Positions 50,690-61,106 are shown, counted from the stretch's first letter. The stretch is DNA of 64,000 bases from Lutjanus erythropterus (GCA_020091685.1 CM034613.1:9570474-9634473); one strand, 5' to 3'. Made by a program: numbers and translations. The notes: generated by a model not told the origin, from the letters alone.

Positions 50690-51170
50690 TGTTGCTGTGC
50701 CAGTCATGATCATGAGACTGAGTTCTTCATTATGTGGCGGTGGATGGCAAACATGAAGACAAACATGTCTGAGGTGTTATCAACGTCACACACCTGTGGC
50801 GGCTGGATGAGGGCTGAGAATCACTTCTCCATACCGAGAACTGTGTCAAATCTTTTCTAGTCAAGTGATGTTTTTTTCAGTGCGCTGGGATCAGATCAGT
50901 TGAACACACCGTGGCTCATTTCAACACAGAGGTGCAGCGACATACATGACCGCGTTCAGCTCATGTCAGATTAAACTGTTACATGGTAATGCTGTGCATG
51001 GGAAAGATTCACATTTAAGTGGCTTGTGAGCATTCACGTTACCCAGATGGATTATGGTTACAGAGTTGGCAGTGTGAAATTCTGTGAAGTTAACAAAGTA
51101 ACTCCATATCCATTTTGTTTGGGTTTAATCACACTGAACAGCTTTGGTTTCTTTACCACTGTGACACATA
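50690..51170 (+). repeat. Array module A, unit 2 (upstream of protease copy 2)
   Basis: Matches 37290-37930 and 61225-61575 in blocks such as GATCATGAGACTGAG, CACACCTGTGGCGGCTGGAT, AGATTAAACTGTTACATGGT and AACTCCATATCCATTTTGTT. Confidence 0.8.
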
Positions 51171-51279
51171 CATGTGATACATACATCTTTTCTTTTATCA
51201 ACACTCAGTGAACTGAAGACACTAACTGTTGAAGTTTTAAAGTGAAATTCTTTCTCATTCTTGCTTGATATACAACTTC

Positions 51280-51795
51280 AGGTGCTCAACAGTCTGGGTC
51301 TCTGTTGTTGTATTTTGTGCTATAATGCACCACACATTTTCAATAGGAGACAGGTCTGGACTGCAGGCAGGTCAGTTTAGTACCTAATAAGGCTGAATGA
51401 TTTTAAAAATATCTAATTGCATTTATTTTGACTGACACTGAAATTGTGAGAAATGATCATTTTACATTATTATTCTCATTTTCATTGAAAAACACATTAA
51501 AACAATTATGGTGTATTATTTTTCAGGGATCTGTACAATACAAAGATGTTTTCTGAAGTCTAGAGGATGATGTGGAGGCCAGGACATTTCTGCAGCAACA
51601 AACAAACACACATTCTGCCTTTAACAAATATTGTGCATCCTGGAATTTGAAAATTGCAGGAGACCATGTTGTGATTTCAAAGAAATTTTAATTAATTCTT
51701 CAGTCTAGTAACTCTTTTACTATGAAGCCACACTGCTGCAAGACGTGCAGAATGTGTCTTGGCATTTCCTGGCTGAAAGAAGAGGATGGATGCCA
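51280..51795 (-). mobile_element. Tc1-type transposase fragment, split by an insertion
   Basis: On the minus strand, 51281-51384 reads LNxPACSPDLSPIENVWCII and then TVEHLKLY, the region around the catalytic Glu of Tc1 transposases, with one stop. About 51711-51780 gives NAKTHSARLA and VWLHSKRV, the preceding segment. The two parts would be adjacent in an intact gene but are separated by about 320 bp. No terminal repeats could be assigned. It is absent from the matching place in unit 1. Confidence 0.75.
51383..51705. mobile_element. About 320-bp insertion inside the Tc1 fragment
   Basis: The string TAGTA occurs at both boundaries (51378-51382 and 51706-51710), as a short target duplication would. 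The left interior, GGCTGAATGATTTT then TATCTAATTGCATTTATTTT, resembles a dispersed fish repeat remembered from other genomes. Family uncertain. Confidence 0.5.
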
Positions 51796-52080
51796 GCATA
51801 CAAACATGTTTGACTTGATGTCTCTCTTATAACCTAATCAAAAGTTTACGAAGTCTGAGTTATGGTATGAGGAAGGTTGGTGATGGGTGATCAAAGTGCC
51901 AACCGTGGCCAAACAGGGTTGGGTGGTTCTCAGAGATGTTTTTTTATGGCCCACTGATGTGACTGTGAATGTAACTTCAGCGTTTCTTTAGTAAACTGAA
52001 TATCTTTGAGTTGTGGACAAAAGCAGAGATTTGAAGATGATCATATATTGATTAAATTAGGATTATTAAATGTTTCATGT
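51788..52080 (+). repeat. Array module B, partial copy in unit 2
   Basis: CATGTTTGACTTGATGTCT, GTCTGAGTTATGGTATGAGG, GTAACTTCAGCGTTTCTTTA and CTTTGAGTTGTGGACAAAA match 38280-38420 and 63395-63620. About 400 bp of the module (equivalent to about 38440-38850) is missing here. Confidence 0.8.
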
Positions 52081-52188
52081 CATTATCAATCATATGCTTT
52101 GTCTCTAAACTGGCACACAGCCATCTGAGCACCCTGGTGTGATGAAGGTGTCACACTGTGGGTGGAGTTGAATGTAAAAGTTTAGCCA

Positions 52189-52196
52189 TATATAAA
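52189..52196 (+). promoter_or_regulatory. TATA box of protease copy 2
   Basis: TATATAAA, 33 bp before the start codon at 52,229. The surrounding 100 bp are nearly identical to copy 1. Confidence 0.65.
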
Positions 52197-52228
52197 GATG
52201 AAGATGAAGTGAAGGAGGCACAGTAAAG

Positions 52229-52280
52229 ATGGCTATCCACCAGTTTCTGTGTGCTCTGACTGTGATCATCATTCTCTCAC
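52229..52280 (+). pseudogene. Protease copy 2, exon 1
   Basis: MAIHQFLCALTVIIILS. The donor present in copy 1 (AATG then GTAAGA) is deleted along with about 17 bp. The reading frame runs into TTTCTTTAA. Confidence 0.75.
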
Positions 52281-52926
52281 TGGTTTTTCTTTAAATTGTT
52301 AATTTTTCTGTCTTATTATTCGTTTACTGCCATCATGAATTGATGTGAGGTCACTCAGGTTGAAAAGTGTTCAAGTAAAAGTATAAAATTAGCTCTTTAA
52401 AGGCAATTTAAAATAAGATTTTCAATGTGAGAAAGATCCTGTAGCATCCAGCCTGTCACCATTCAGATATGGATTTACCTGTCATTCACTCTGCAATTCA
52501 GCGGCGCTCTTCAGCGTCATGAACATCTTTTATATGAGTTTTCTCAACTTTTTTTACAGTGAAGAACCAAACAATGTAAACAAGTAAATATTCTCATAGG
52601 TCTTACAGTAAGCTACAACTCTCGTCTTCATTTCGACTCAGTTGTAACAGAAAGCAGCCAGTGCTGAATTCAAATCAGTGAAACAAGAAATGGAGGACTG
52701 AAACTGCCACAGTAAGTTTCATCTCTTTATGTGCCTGTTGATGTCTGATAGAAAAAGTGATTCTTTCCATCATGTATATGTCATAAATGATGTAGTTATT
52801 TGTATTTTCAAATGTCCAACATGAAAGGTAACATTTTCTGAAGGCAGGATAATCAAACTATCTAAAATCTCCATCATCAGCTTCATCCTCTTTGCTTATC
52901 ACGTCTTTCTTTGTTTTGATTTTCAG

Positions 52927-52949
52927 GGTGTAGTTCACACAGCAGCCAA
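52927..52949 (+). pseudogene. Protease copy 2, exon 2 (23 bp)
   Basis: Acceptor GATTTTCAG and donor GTAAGC bound a micro-exon that is two bases longer than in copy 1 (CACACAGCAGCC against CACAGCAGCC), which changes the phase. Confidence 0.6.
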
Positions 52950-55070
52950 GTAAGCATCCAACTTTACAAGTTCTTCAAGTTCTGTCTCACTTTTATTAAC
53001 TTAATTACTTAATTTTTTACGTGACAAGATTCATAAATTCACAAAATTAAAACTTTCAAACTCTATGACAAGACTTACTGAAAAATAGGTATAAAAATGT
53101 ATTATTACAGTCACTTTGTTTTAAAATACATCTTGAATGAAAATATTAACACTGAAGCTGCACTAATAGATATCTATATTAAAGTTACAGATTTTGTGCA
53201 AAATGCCTTAAATACAAACAATCAATCAATTATTATTTATGTACAAATTTATGAACAAAACACATTTTAAATTTAAGTTTCCTTATTCAACAAATGCATC
53301 AACTAGACAAAACAATGTTAAATGGGGTGTAATTACTGCCATTTGTAGACTATCAATTACTTATTGATACTCCATTTTAATTGGTTAAATTCTTTATTAA
53401 TCGGTCATGTGACCTATTCTTAAGAATTGAGATAAATCATATCCTACCAAAAGAAAAATGTGAAAATAATTAATACAAACACCATTAATTCAAATTTTGG
53501 TGAAAATTGATACTTAAAGGATATATAGATATAAAATATATGTCACTTATGTCTGCTTAATTTCCAAACTTGATCTGTGCCAGAAAACTCCATTGTCCCA
53601 AAGAAGAATTCACGACTTCAAACAATTAAAAATGTGTTAAAAGACTTTAAACTCTAAAACTAATAATATCTACTGATGACATAGATGTAAAATGTACTAT
53701 TATAATAAACTCAAGTTAAAATACATTGTTTATGAAAATGTTGTCCCTTTAAAGTCAACTACATCAGAAAACATGATCAGACATAAAAAGAGTTAGCTAA
53801 GAGTTAGCTATACCCCAACGACCCTGTCTGACTTCCTGGTTTAAAAAAGGCAGAATACTGCTCAATCACAGACAAACTTTCTATTTTTAACAAATTCATT
53901 AAATAATATTGCTATCAGATGTGTCTCAACAATAAGTAAACTCTGTAGAACTACTAAATCAAATCTACATAAGAATTATTGATTAGCATTAAGAAAACTC
54001 TGAGCAACTTTAAAAAGTAAAATGGCTGCTCAGTACAGCTCGGCTGTGAAATGAAAATCTGTAACATTTTGTCAACGCTGAAAGATATTCTGTTTTACAG
54101 AGTTATCTGTGGTGGTGGTGATGTAACTCTCAGAAATCAGTACAAAATACATAGAAAATGACAAATAAGTCAATGTCCCACTTTGTACCCTGTTGAAAAA
54201 GCTAGAGACATGCAGCTGTATGATAGTGATGATAATGTAAGTAGGCAACATTATAATGGTATTTATTTCTGGAAAATATATCAAACATTTTGTTCATATG
54301 GCTAATTATATAATCTTGTATTTAATGCAACAAAAACATCCAAAAAATATTTTGTGTTTTATCTTGTAATATCGTCTTTTTGTGTAAAAGAGTTGAAGAA
54401 ATTCAAGTCCTTGGCCACACAAAAATGCACTTAAATAAAAACTAACTCACTATGAGGCTGGCCTGTTGCCAGATTAAAAGATTAAAATATACTTTCCCGC
54501 ATAATTAAAGAGTACAAAAACAAAACTTCCTCAAAATAAGCTTTCTCCCAGTTCTCTAAACTGAATTATATCCAACTTCAGGCTTTGATAAAATATAAGT
54601 GTTTGAAAAGACACACAAATACTCTGTCATTCTGGATATTCAAGGTTTTCTATATTGCCAATGCACAATATTTATTAATTTATATAAATAATTAATATTT
54701 ATTATTCAGTTTATTCACAGAGAAGTAAAGAAACCAGAAAATATTCACATTTAAGAGGCTGGAATCATAAATTTGGGGATTTTACCTTTAAAAAGTTACT
54801 AAAACTAATGAGATGATTTTGAAAGTAGTTAGTGATTAATTTAATAATCAATCAATAACAGCTCTTGGTGGTACATAAAGTCCCTTATGGCATGAATGCA
54901 GCATTATTCATCTCTGAACAACAGTCAACTTTGATGTCTTCAACTTTCTCTTATCTTAACTTTTAGTTGACCATATTTTAACCACAGCACAACAAAGTTG
55001 GTCATATTTTGTCATTTTATACAAAAGCGTTTGCTTGTTCTCCATGTTTAACGTTCTTCTCTGCTATCAG

Positions 55071-55242
55071 AATGTGGCGGGCTCAACTTAACTCCAGGAT
55101 TGTAGGAGGTCAAAGTGCGTCTCCAGGAGCTTGGCCCTGGCAAGCCCAATTAGAAAGACAGATTGGAAATAATTCGTTCTTGTGTGGAGGGTCCCTTATT
55201 AGCAACCAGTGGGTGCTGACAAGTGGTTACTGTACAGTAGGA
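55071..55242 (+). pseudogene. Protease copy 2, exon 3 (His replaced by Tyr)
   Basis: Acceptor CTGCTATCAG. The open frame from RIVGG to LTSGYCTVG is intact in this copy. The donor GGGTAAGA of copy 1 has become GGAAGGAGA, so no GT remains at the exon end. The base missing after TGTGG is missing here too. Confidence 0.8.
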
Positions 55243-55658
55243 AGGAGAACACTGTTGCAACTTTAATTTTATAAACTTTATGTTTTGGTTTGTTACAACA
55301 AGATTAAATTGCATTACAGAACCCATTTACATCTCGTATTAAAATGGGACCTGTATCCAAATAATAAACAGTCTTGAGGAGTAATGGATTTCATGTAACT
55401 GGATTACTTAAAAGGTAACTGTAAGACCAACCATTAACATTAGCTACATAGACCAACCACTAATATTAATGCGACACAGTTGAAAAGCCAACTAAGGATC
55501 TGAATAAAAATTGGCACAAGTGATCATTAAATGGAGTTCTTACACAAATAGTAAAAAAACAAAAAAGTGCAAAAACAGTTTCTATTGGTTCCATCAACAG
55601 TAGTTTCTGTACAAAATTTGGCCCCAATCAACCATTAAGTGGTGCATTCACAGTAACT

Positions 55659-55678
55659 GATAGATAGATCGATAGATC

Positions 55679-55733
<55 letters not shown>

Positions 55734-55770
55734 GGATAGATCGATCGATCGATCGATCGATCGATCGATC
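55659..55770. repeat. (GATA)n and (GATC)n compound microsatellite, intron 3 of copy 2
   Basis: About 20 GATA units with a few GATC interruptions, followed by about 8 GATC units. The matching site in copy 1 (about 42463-42470) holds only CTGATCGATAG, so the expansion came after the duplication. Confidence 0.95.
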
Positions 55771-56014
55771 TACCCTGAGGCTCTGTACAAAATTTGACAC
55801 CAGTCGTACTAGATGGCACTTTTACACTACATTGATAAAAATTTGCTAAACCAACTTTTCAACTCATCTTAAGTCTTCAAGAGTCTGTTGGTTGTTTGGT
55901 AAATACAGATGTTAATACCAGATGTAAATGAGGGTTAAAGTATCAACACTCACTCATTCATAAAATGTGATGTTGAATGATGAAAAACTAACTGTTTCAC
56001 TTCTGTCTTCAAAG

Positions 56015-56270
56015 TGTCACAATATCACGGTTCATCTGGGCGCCTCAGGATGATAGGTGCAAACCAATGAAGTGTCACTGACAGTAGAACGGATCATATG
56101 CCATCATTTCTTCAACGGCCAGAAATTTGACAACGACATATGTCTCCTGAAGCTGCAGGCCCCTGTGAATTTCACCAACTACATATATCCAGTGTGCTTG
56201 GCCTCAGCTAACAGCACTTTCCACACCGGGGTTAGCAGCTGGGTCACTGGTTTTGGTCTGACTTTTAATG
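56015..56270 (+). pseudogene. Protease copy 2, exon 4 (catalytic Asp)
   Basis: Acceptor GTCTTCAAAG, donor GTAAGT. Encodes ITVHLGASG and then TGA TAG as in copy 1. It is open from NEVSLTVERIICHHFFNGQK through FDNDICLLKLQAPVNFTNYI, VCLASANSTFHTG and SSWVTGFGLTFNG. An A is missing near the exon start relative to copy 1. Confidence 0.8.
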
Positions 56271-57027
56271 GTAAGTTTGCAGAGAAACACTGCAGTTTCA
56301 CTTCAGAGGCCTAACATCAGTGTTTCAAAAGTTATATTTAAATTATATTATTTTTATTTATTTCATTTTATTATTAGGCTATTATTATTATTAAACCAAT
56401 TTAAATCTCATTTTCTATCAAGTTTGCTTCAGCAACAAAGGGTTACTGTCCTGAAAACTGCAAAATAGAGTTATCCAATCAGATTTTTGTTTTTGTCTCT
56501 GGGCAGAGAATGGTTTGAGCTGGCTCGCTTATTGGTTAAGACTTCATCACCAGGACAGAAGGCCACAGCCTGTGTGTTTGTTTAGAAAGTGACAGCACAG
56601 GAATTAACCAATCACATTTTGATTCACAGTGGGTGGGACCTAAAATAATCAATCAGCATATAGATTATTACAGCCCTTAACATCAAACACATAACTCATC
56701 CAAACAAAGTAAACAAGTAAAAGTCAACAATTATCTACTAGTTTAAGAAGAAAACTACAAGAAAAACATTTCTTACTCTGCTATCATTGTGTGGTGTTTG
56801 CTGCCATCCACATGTCACGCTACCTGGCTGCCTGCCACTTATTCCAGCAAAATATTTTTCCATTTTGCTGCATTTTTGGTGTGTCTGGCAAAGTTTTGGC
56901 TGAACTGAAGTCCCAGCTCTAAATGGTTCACAACCGATGCTAATAATGCGCTGAGTTTCTTCCTTCGTTTTGTTTTTTGTTTTTTTTCCACACAAATTCT
57001 AATTCACCTTTAAATATCTCCAATTAG

Positions 57028-57163
57028 GTACACTTTCCAACATCCTTCAGGAGGTGAACGTACCAATCGTGGGAAACAATGAGTGCAGATGTGCCTATCC
57101 TTCTCATCTCACAGAGAACATGATCTGTGCCGGACTCAGAGCTGGAGGAAAGGATTCTGTCTG
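57028..57163 (+). pseudogene. Protease copy 2, exon 5
   Basis: Open throughout: TLSNILQEVNVPIVGNNECR, CAYPSHLTENMICAGLRAGG and KDS, retaining the pocket Asp. The exon end CTGTCTG before GTGATC differs from the expected Cys-Gln codons, altering the phase into exon 6. Confidence 0.75.
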
Positions 57164-57214
57164 GTGATCACCATTTTTGTGTATTTTTGTATAAAGGTAC
57201 ACAGGTATTAATAA

Positions 57215-57375
57215 ATCCCAGTGGTAGGACTAACTAATTAAAAATATTCAAATTAATGTAATTATGTAGCTTTCTGGGGTACTTTTACTTTAATGAGTAG
57301 ATTTTAAGTCTGTATTTTTACTTGTACTGAAGTATTCATTAGTTCCTTTCAACATCATAATTAAGTACTGAGTAC
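57215..57375 (+). repeat. Dispersed repeat in intron 5 of copy 2 (TACTTGTACTTT type)
   Basis: Orthologous to 44080-44235: CCAGTGGTAGGACTAACTAA, TAATGAGTAGATTTTAAGTC and TTTTTACTTGTACTGAAGTA. Confidence 0.6.
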
Positions 57376-57390
57376 AATTTGAATCAATAT

Positions 57391-58076
57391 TCAAACCTTC
57401 CATCGGCATTTTTGTGTCCAATAAGGTGATCTGATTGTAAACAAGCCAATGAAAACAAGAAGACATGAAAAACAAAACACTGCAGCAGCACAAGTTTAAA
57501 ATAAGGATTCCAAAAGTCAATGATTAATCATTAATTGCCTCTAAGAATGTAATTAATTAAAATCTTATTAAAAGTGATTAATTAAGCAATAGTCTAGAAA
57601 TGGCAGTGATGTCTGGCAGAGCATTTATTGAATAAGTAAACTTAAACTTAAAATGACCAGAAAAGAGGAAAAAAAAATATGTGTTTAGTATCTTAAAGAT
57701 TCTTAATTATTAATCAGTCAAGAAAAATGCTAAAATTTACAACATCAGTGATTCAAAAGTAACTAATACTCTTGACTACGTTTTCAGTACTCTTTCCACT
57801 GATAAATCCCAACAGTATGATTTTCAATACAAAATACAGAATACATACAATCAAAAATACAGTAAGTTACTCCTTCTATTAGGGTGTCACAACTCTCCAA
57901 ATCCATGATTCAATAACGCTTTCGATTATAAGGTAACAATTTGATTTGATTTTCGATTTAAACAATTTTTCCACTGATTATCAAGTCTTGATCTGTAAAG
58001 ATTATCAGATTGTTGGTTATATGCCCTGACTGTCATTTACATTTTCAAACTCTTCTTCAAAAAGATATTCTATATC
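57391..58076. other. Copy-2-specific segment of intron 5
   Basis: About 690 bp with no counterpart in copy 1, where flanking blocks ending ATCAATATT and starting near ACCTGGGTGGG are nearly joined. At about 57876-57970, TAGGGTGTCACAACTCTCCA and CCATGATTCAATAACGC resemble the head of a fish MITE. It may be a nested insertion, or DNA lost from copy 1. Confidence 0.55.
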
Positions 58077-58252
58077 AGTTATTCCCAGAGACCTGGGTCG
58101 ACCCACAGGTGGGTCACAGAGACAGAGATTGTATTTGGGTCCTCCCAAAAAAGATGATGGAAGACATTTTGAAGATTTATTGGCCCTCTGTGAACTGGGT
58201 CATGATGGTTTGTCATCTTTAAAAAGTGGAGAAAAGTTTGGGAAACACTGGT
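58077..58252. repeat. Dispersed repeat with loosely inverted ends, intron 5 of copy 2
   Basis: Starts CAGTTATTCCCAGAGACC and ends AAGTTTGGGAAACACTGG, whose complement is CCAGTGTTTCCCAAACTT. Inside is CCCACAGGTGGGTCACAGAG. In copy 1 the left part is at about 44255-44335 and the right part at about 45760-45835, separated by 1.4 kb including the Tc1 element. Confidence 0.6.
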
Positions 58253-58353
58253 CTATTTGGTGTCAGTTGCTGGGTAGGTGCTTCCTGAACAAGTCCTCCT
58301 CTAAGAGATACTCCATCCTCTCCCAACAATTATCCTCATTTTTTTTTCCAAAG

Positions 58354-58721
58354 GGCGACGGAGGTCCACTGGTGACCAAAAATGGTATGTCTGGGTCCAG
58401 ATTGGAGTTGTGAGTTTTGGTCGTGGCTGTGGACAGCCTCGATTTCCTGGAGTTCGCCCGCGTGTCCGAGTACCAGGAATGGATCAGCAACATCACTGGC
58501 AGCAGCCAAGTGGGCTTCGTTACCTTCACCTCCTCAGGAGTTGACAGTGATTTAAACTTCACCTGCCCAACCTCCGCCCCACAACACCAACACGCCCACC
58601 GTTTTCCTACAAAGGATGGTAACTCTGTATTTGGCCAGGTGACAGCGTGATCCCCTTCTCCCACGCCGTCTCACTCTGTGCTCTTGTTCTTTCACTCTAT
58701 GCACTGGTTGGTGACGCATAA
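58354..58721 (+). pseudogene. Protease copy 2, exon 6 (catalytic Ser missing)
   Basis: GGC GAC GGA GGT CCA gives GDGGP, where the family has GDSGGP. Then VWVQIGVVSFGRGCGQPRF, SEYQEWISNITGSSQVGF, FTSSGVDSDLNFTCPTS and the hydrophobic tail, with single-base shifts after NGM, after PGV and near NSVFG. The stop is TAA at 58719-58721. Confidence 0.8.
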
Positions 58722-59059
58722 CGTCAAAGTTAGAAAGAACTTATGGTTGAAGGTTTCTGTTTCCAACTGTCTTTGATTATGACCATTTATCTTTTAATGT
58801 AGAAAATAAGAAAGTAACAAATCAAAACCTTTTATATGAGTCACATTATGACTGGGATTGTTTGATTTATTTGTCTTTAATTGAAGAGTAGTTTAAAGGG
58901 TGAATTTGGTATTTTTGGGTCCTCGGTCATATGCCTGTGCCAACCAGCTACGTTGCAGTTTACATCCAGTATCTGTCCAGAGTCATAAAATATATGTAGA
59001 CTTTGAAGGAATTTAATAAAAGCTATGAAGTGTTTCTTTTTAGTTTGGCAAAATGGAAG

Positions 59060-59215
59060 TGATATACATATAGATTATACATGAACTTCCTTGAAGGCAT
59101 TCTTGAGATGCTGTGTTCATAACAATGGGATGGTCATGAGGTCACAGTGACTTTCAAAGTCACCAACATTGAATCAGTTCATCCTTGAGCCCAAGTCGAC
59201 ATTCAGGTTTAAAGA
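59060..59215 (+). repeat. Dispersed repeat within the 3' UTR of copy 2
   Basis: Orthologous to 46630-46765, with the same order of blocks (CTTCCTTGAAGGCATTCTTG first, AATCAGTTCATCCTTGAGCC last). Confidence 0.65.
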
Positions 59216-59474
59216 TATTGATGTTACCCTTCAACACCATGCTGAAAAGCAGTGACTCACTGCCATCTGTTGTGGAAACTTTAAAGCCTGTTTCACCTGG
59301 GTGGTAAGACATGTGCTGCACCTGTAAGCAAATCCACCACCTGTACATCAAGGTGGGAGGTTAAACCACTGGAGGTCAGCAAAACAACATGTCAGTGGGA
59401 TGTTGAGCTGCTCTTTAATCTGTATATGGAATTGTCCATGTTTGAATTGTATTCTGTTGAAGAGTTAATCATTT

Positions 59475-59480
59475 AATAAA
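59475..59480 (+). terminator. Poly(A) signal of protease copy 2
   Basis: AATAAA about 755 bp after the stop codon, in the same context as copy 1. Confidence 0.65.
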
Positions 59481-59499
59481 CTTGGTGGTTGGGTTGGGT

Positions 59500-61054
59500 A
59501 ATTTTGACACATTATAATAACTGTAACAATAATCCATGCAATGCAATCAATAATCAATATACATTTATTTGAATTATGATTTGTTGGGAACATAAAAACA
59601 AACAATAAACACTGTTTTGGTTAATTGGTTTGTTTGCAGTTTGTGTGACTTGAAGAACTCACAACCTTAACACCACACACATTTGACATACTATGACCAT
59701 ATAAAGTTGTTATGGCAAACATGTTGTAAAAAGTTGCCCATTTACACATCCAGCAGACACAAAGCCACATTATCATGAATTTGGGCTCATCTTTCTGTCC
59801 ACTTGATCAACATAAGTCCAATATTCACCCTCCTTTTAGCTCTGTTTTGGTCTCCACCACCTCCTGAGGTAAATATCTAACTCTTAAGCTGCTAAATGCT
59901 CCACTTTGTTCACTAGCTAGTTGCTAACTTTGTCTGTCTGCCATCTAATGCTGGGCCAGTAGTATATTGTTAATTGATCAGTGCCAGCCATTACTGCTTC
60001 TAGCAATCTTTGATCAGTCCCCAAAAATACCCTAAAACTTGTTTCCACCAACACAGATTAATTTAAAATTATTTGGTGTAAAAAGGCCTGAGATGAATTC
60101 TAATAAGAGTTTAGTGAACGTAGATTTAGAATGAGGTAATCCAGATTTAAAATTAAGCAGAGCTCTGTTGCACAAGTGGGGTTCTCTGTGTGTGCAGCAG
60201 AATGTATATATAAAAATCTACACACTTCTAAAACATTTGTGGAAACTTGCTGGACTAAAGAAAGGGTGCTGTTTTTATTTTACCCTGCAATCAAACAATG
60301 TAACATTTTGTTTAGGAATATAAAGTTGCCGAAAGTTAACTGTTTCCTCTTTTATGCTTACAAGGTCACAACAGCACTCAAATTTATTTTTTATTTATTC
60401 ATTTATTTTAATTTGGGTAAGCACACGTTCAACTGTATTTAATTTCAGTTTCCATCAATAAACTTGGATTTACGTGTTTTAATTGTGCCACAGAATTCTG
60501 CTTCGTTCTGATAAGAATTACAGATTAAATGAATCTCTTCTGTAGCTGTAAGTAAGGGATTAACATATAGAAACAAGGTCTGGCAGATGTAAAGATAAAA
60601 AAAGACAGATATCTACTACAGATGCTGGTCAGAGTTGATCAAGATGAAGGGCATTCCAAATAAGATTTAATTAATTTCCAATATAAATCAAAGTCACAAT
60701 AATAATTTAGTTTACTTCTGTATTTTTCAAATGTCAGGTAACCACATGCTAAAATATAACCATGCAGGTTTTCAAAGACTGTTTTGTAGGGATGATACGA
60801 GAAGACGAAGAAGTCCACAATTCAATGTCAAAAATAGCTATCTGAAAAAATTTACTTCATTAAGTAGTAAAGTGGATGTGTCCATCTTTTTGTATGCAAT
60901 TCCTGTTTCCTTTAACTTCAAGTGCTTCTACTTTTCTTCTTTAACAAAATAAAATAAAAGCAGCCAGCAATGACCAAAGCATGTGCAACACATTGGTATC
61001 AACTGTCTTGCATGTTCAATTCGAAGCAAAAATAATACAGTAGCAGTCCTTTGG
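59500..61054. other. Intergenic stretch after copy 2
   Basis: AT-rich. The segment about 60215-60280 matches 48206-48260 after copy 1. Open frames (60176-60442, 60731-60952) have no domain. No gene is supported. Confidence 0.55.
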
Positions 61055-61082
61055 TTAAATTAAATTAAATTAAATTAAATTA
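61055..61082. repeat. (TTAAA)n pentanucleotide microsatellite
   Basis: Five to six perfect TAAAT units immediately before the third array unit. Confidence 0.9.
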
Positions 61083-61106
61083 ACCATACCACTTACTTAC
61101 TTATAA

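Larger units (their letters stand above)
52229..58721 (+). pseudogene. Trypsin-like (S1) serine protease, copy 2, catalytically dead
   Basis: Same six-exon plan as copy 1. Exon 3 reads NSRIVGGQSASPGAWPWQ and then GGSLISNQWVLTSGYC: the activation site is intact but Tyr stands where the catalytic His belongs. Exon 4 keeps FDNDICLL with the catalytic Asp. Exon 5 keeps KDS with the specificity-pocket Asp. Exon 6 reads GDGGPLV, with the catalytic Ser codon absent. The tail SVIPFSHAVSLCALVLSLYA ends VGDA and is strongly hydrophobic, as for a GPI anchor. The splice donors of exons 1 and 3 are destroyed, and frameshifts occur in exons 3, 4 and 6. It cannot be an active protease. I call it a pseudogene; a secreted or tethered pseudoprotease would require that the frameshifts are assembly errors. 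Confidence 0.8.

Noticed and set aside
58263..58664. 133-codon minus-strand open frame
   Set aside because: It is antisense to exon 6 of protease copy 2, whose plus-strand family motifs are clear.
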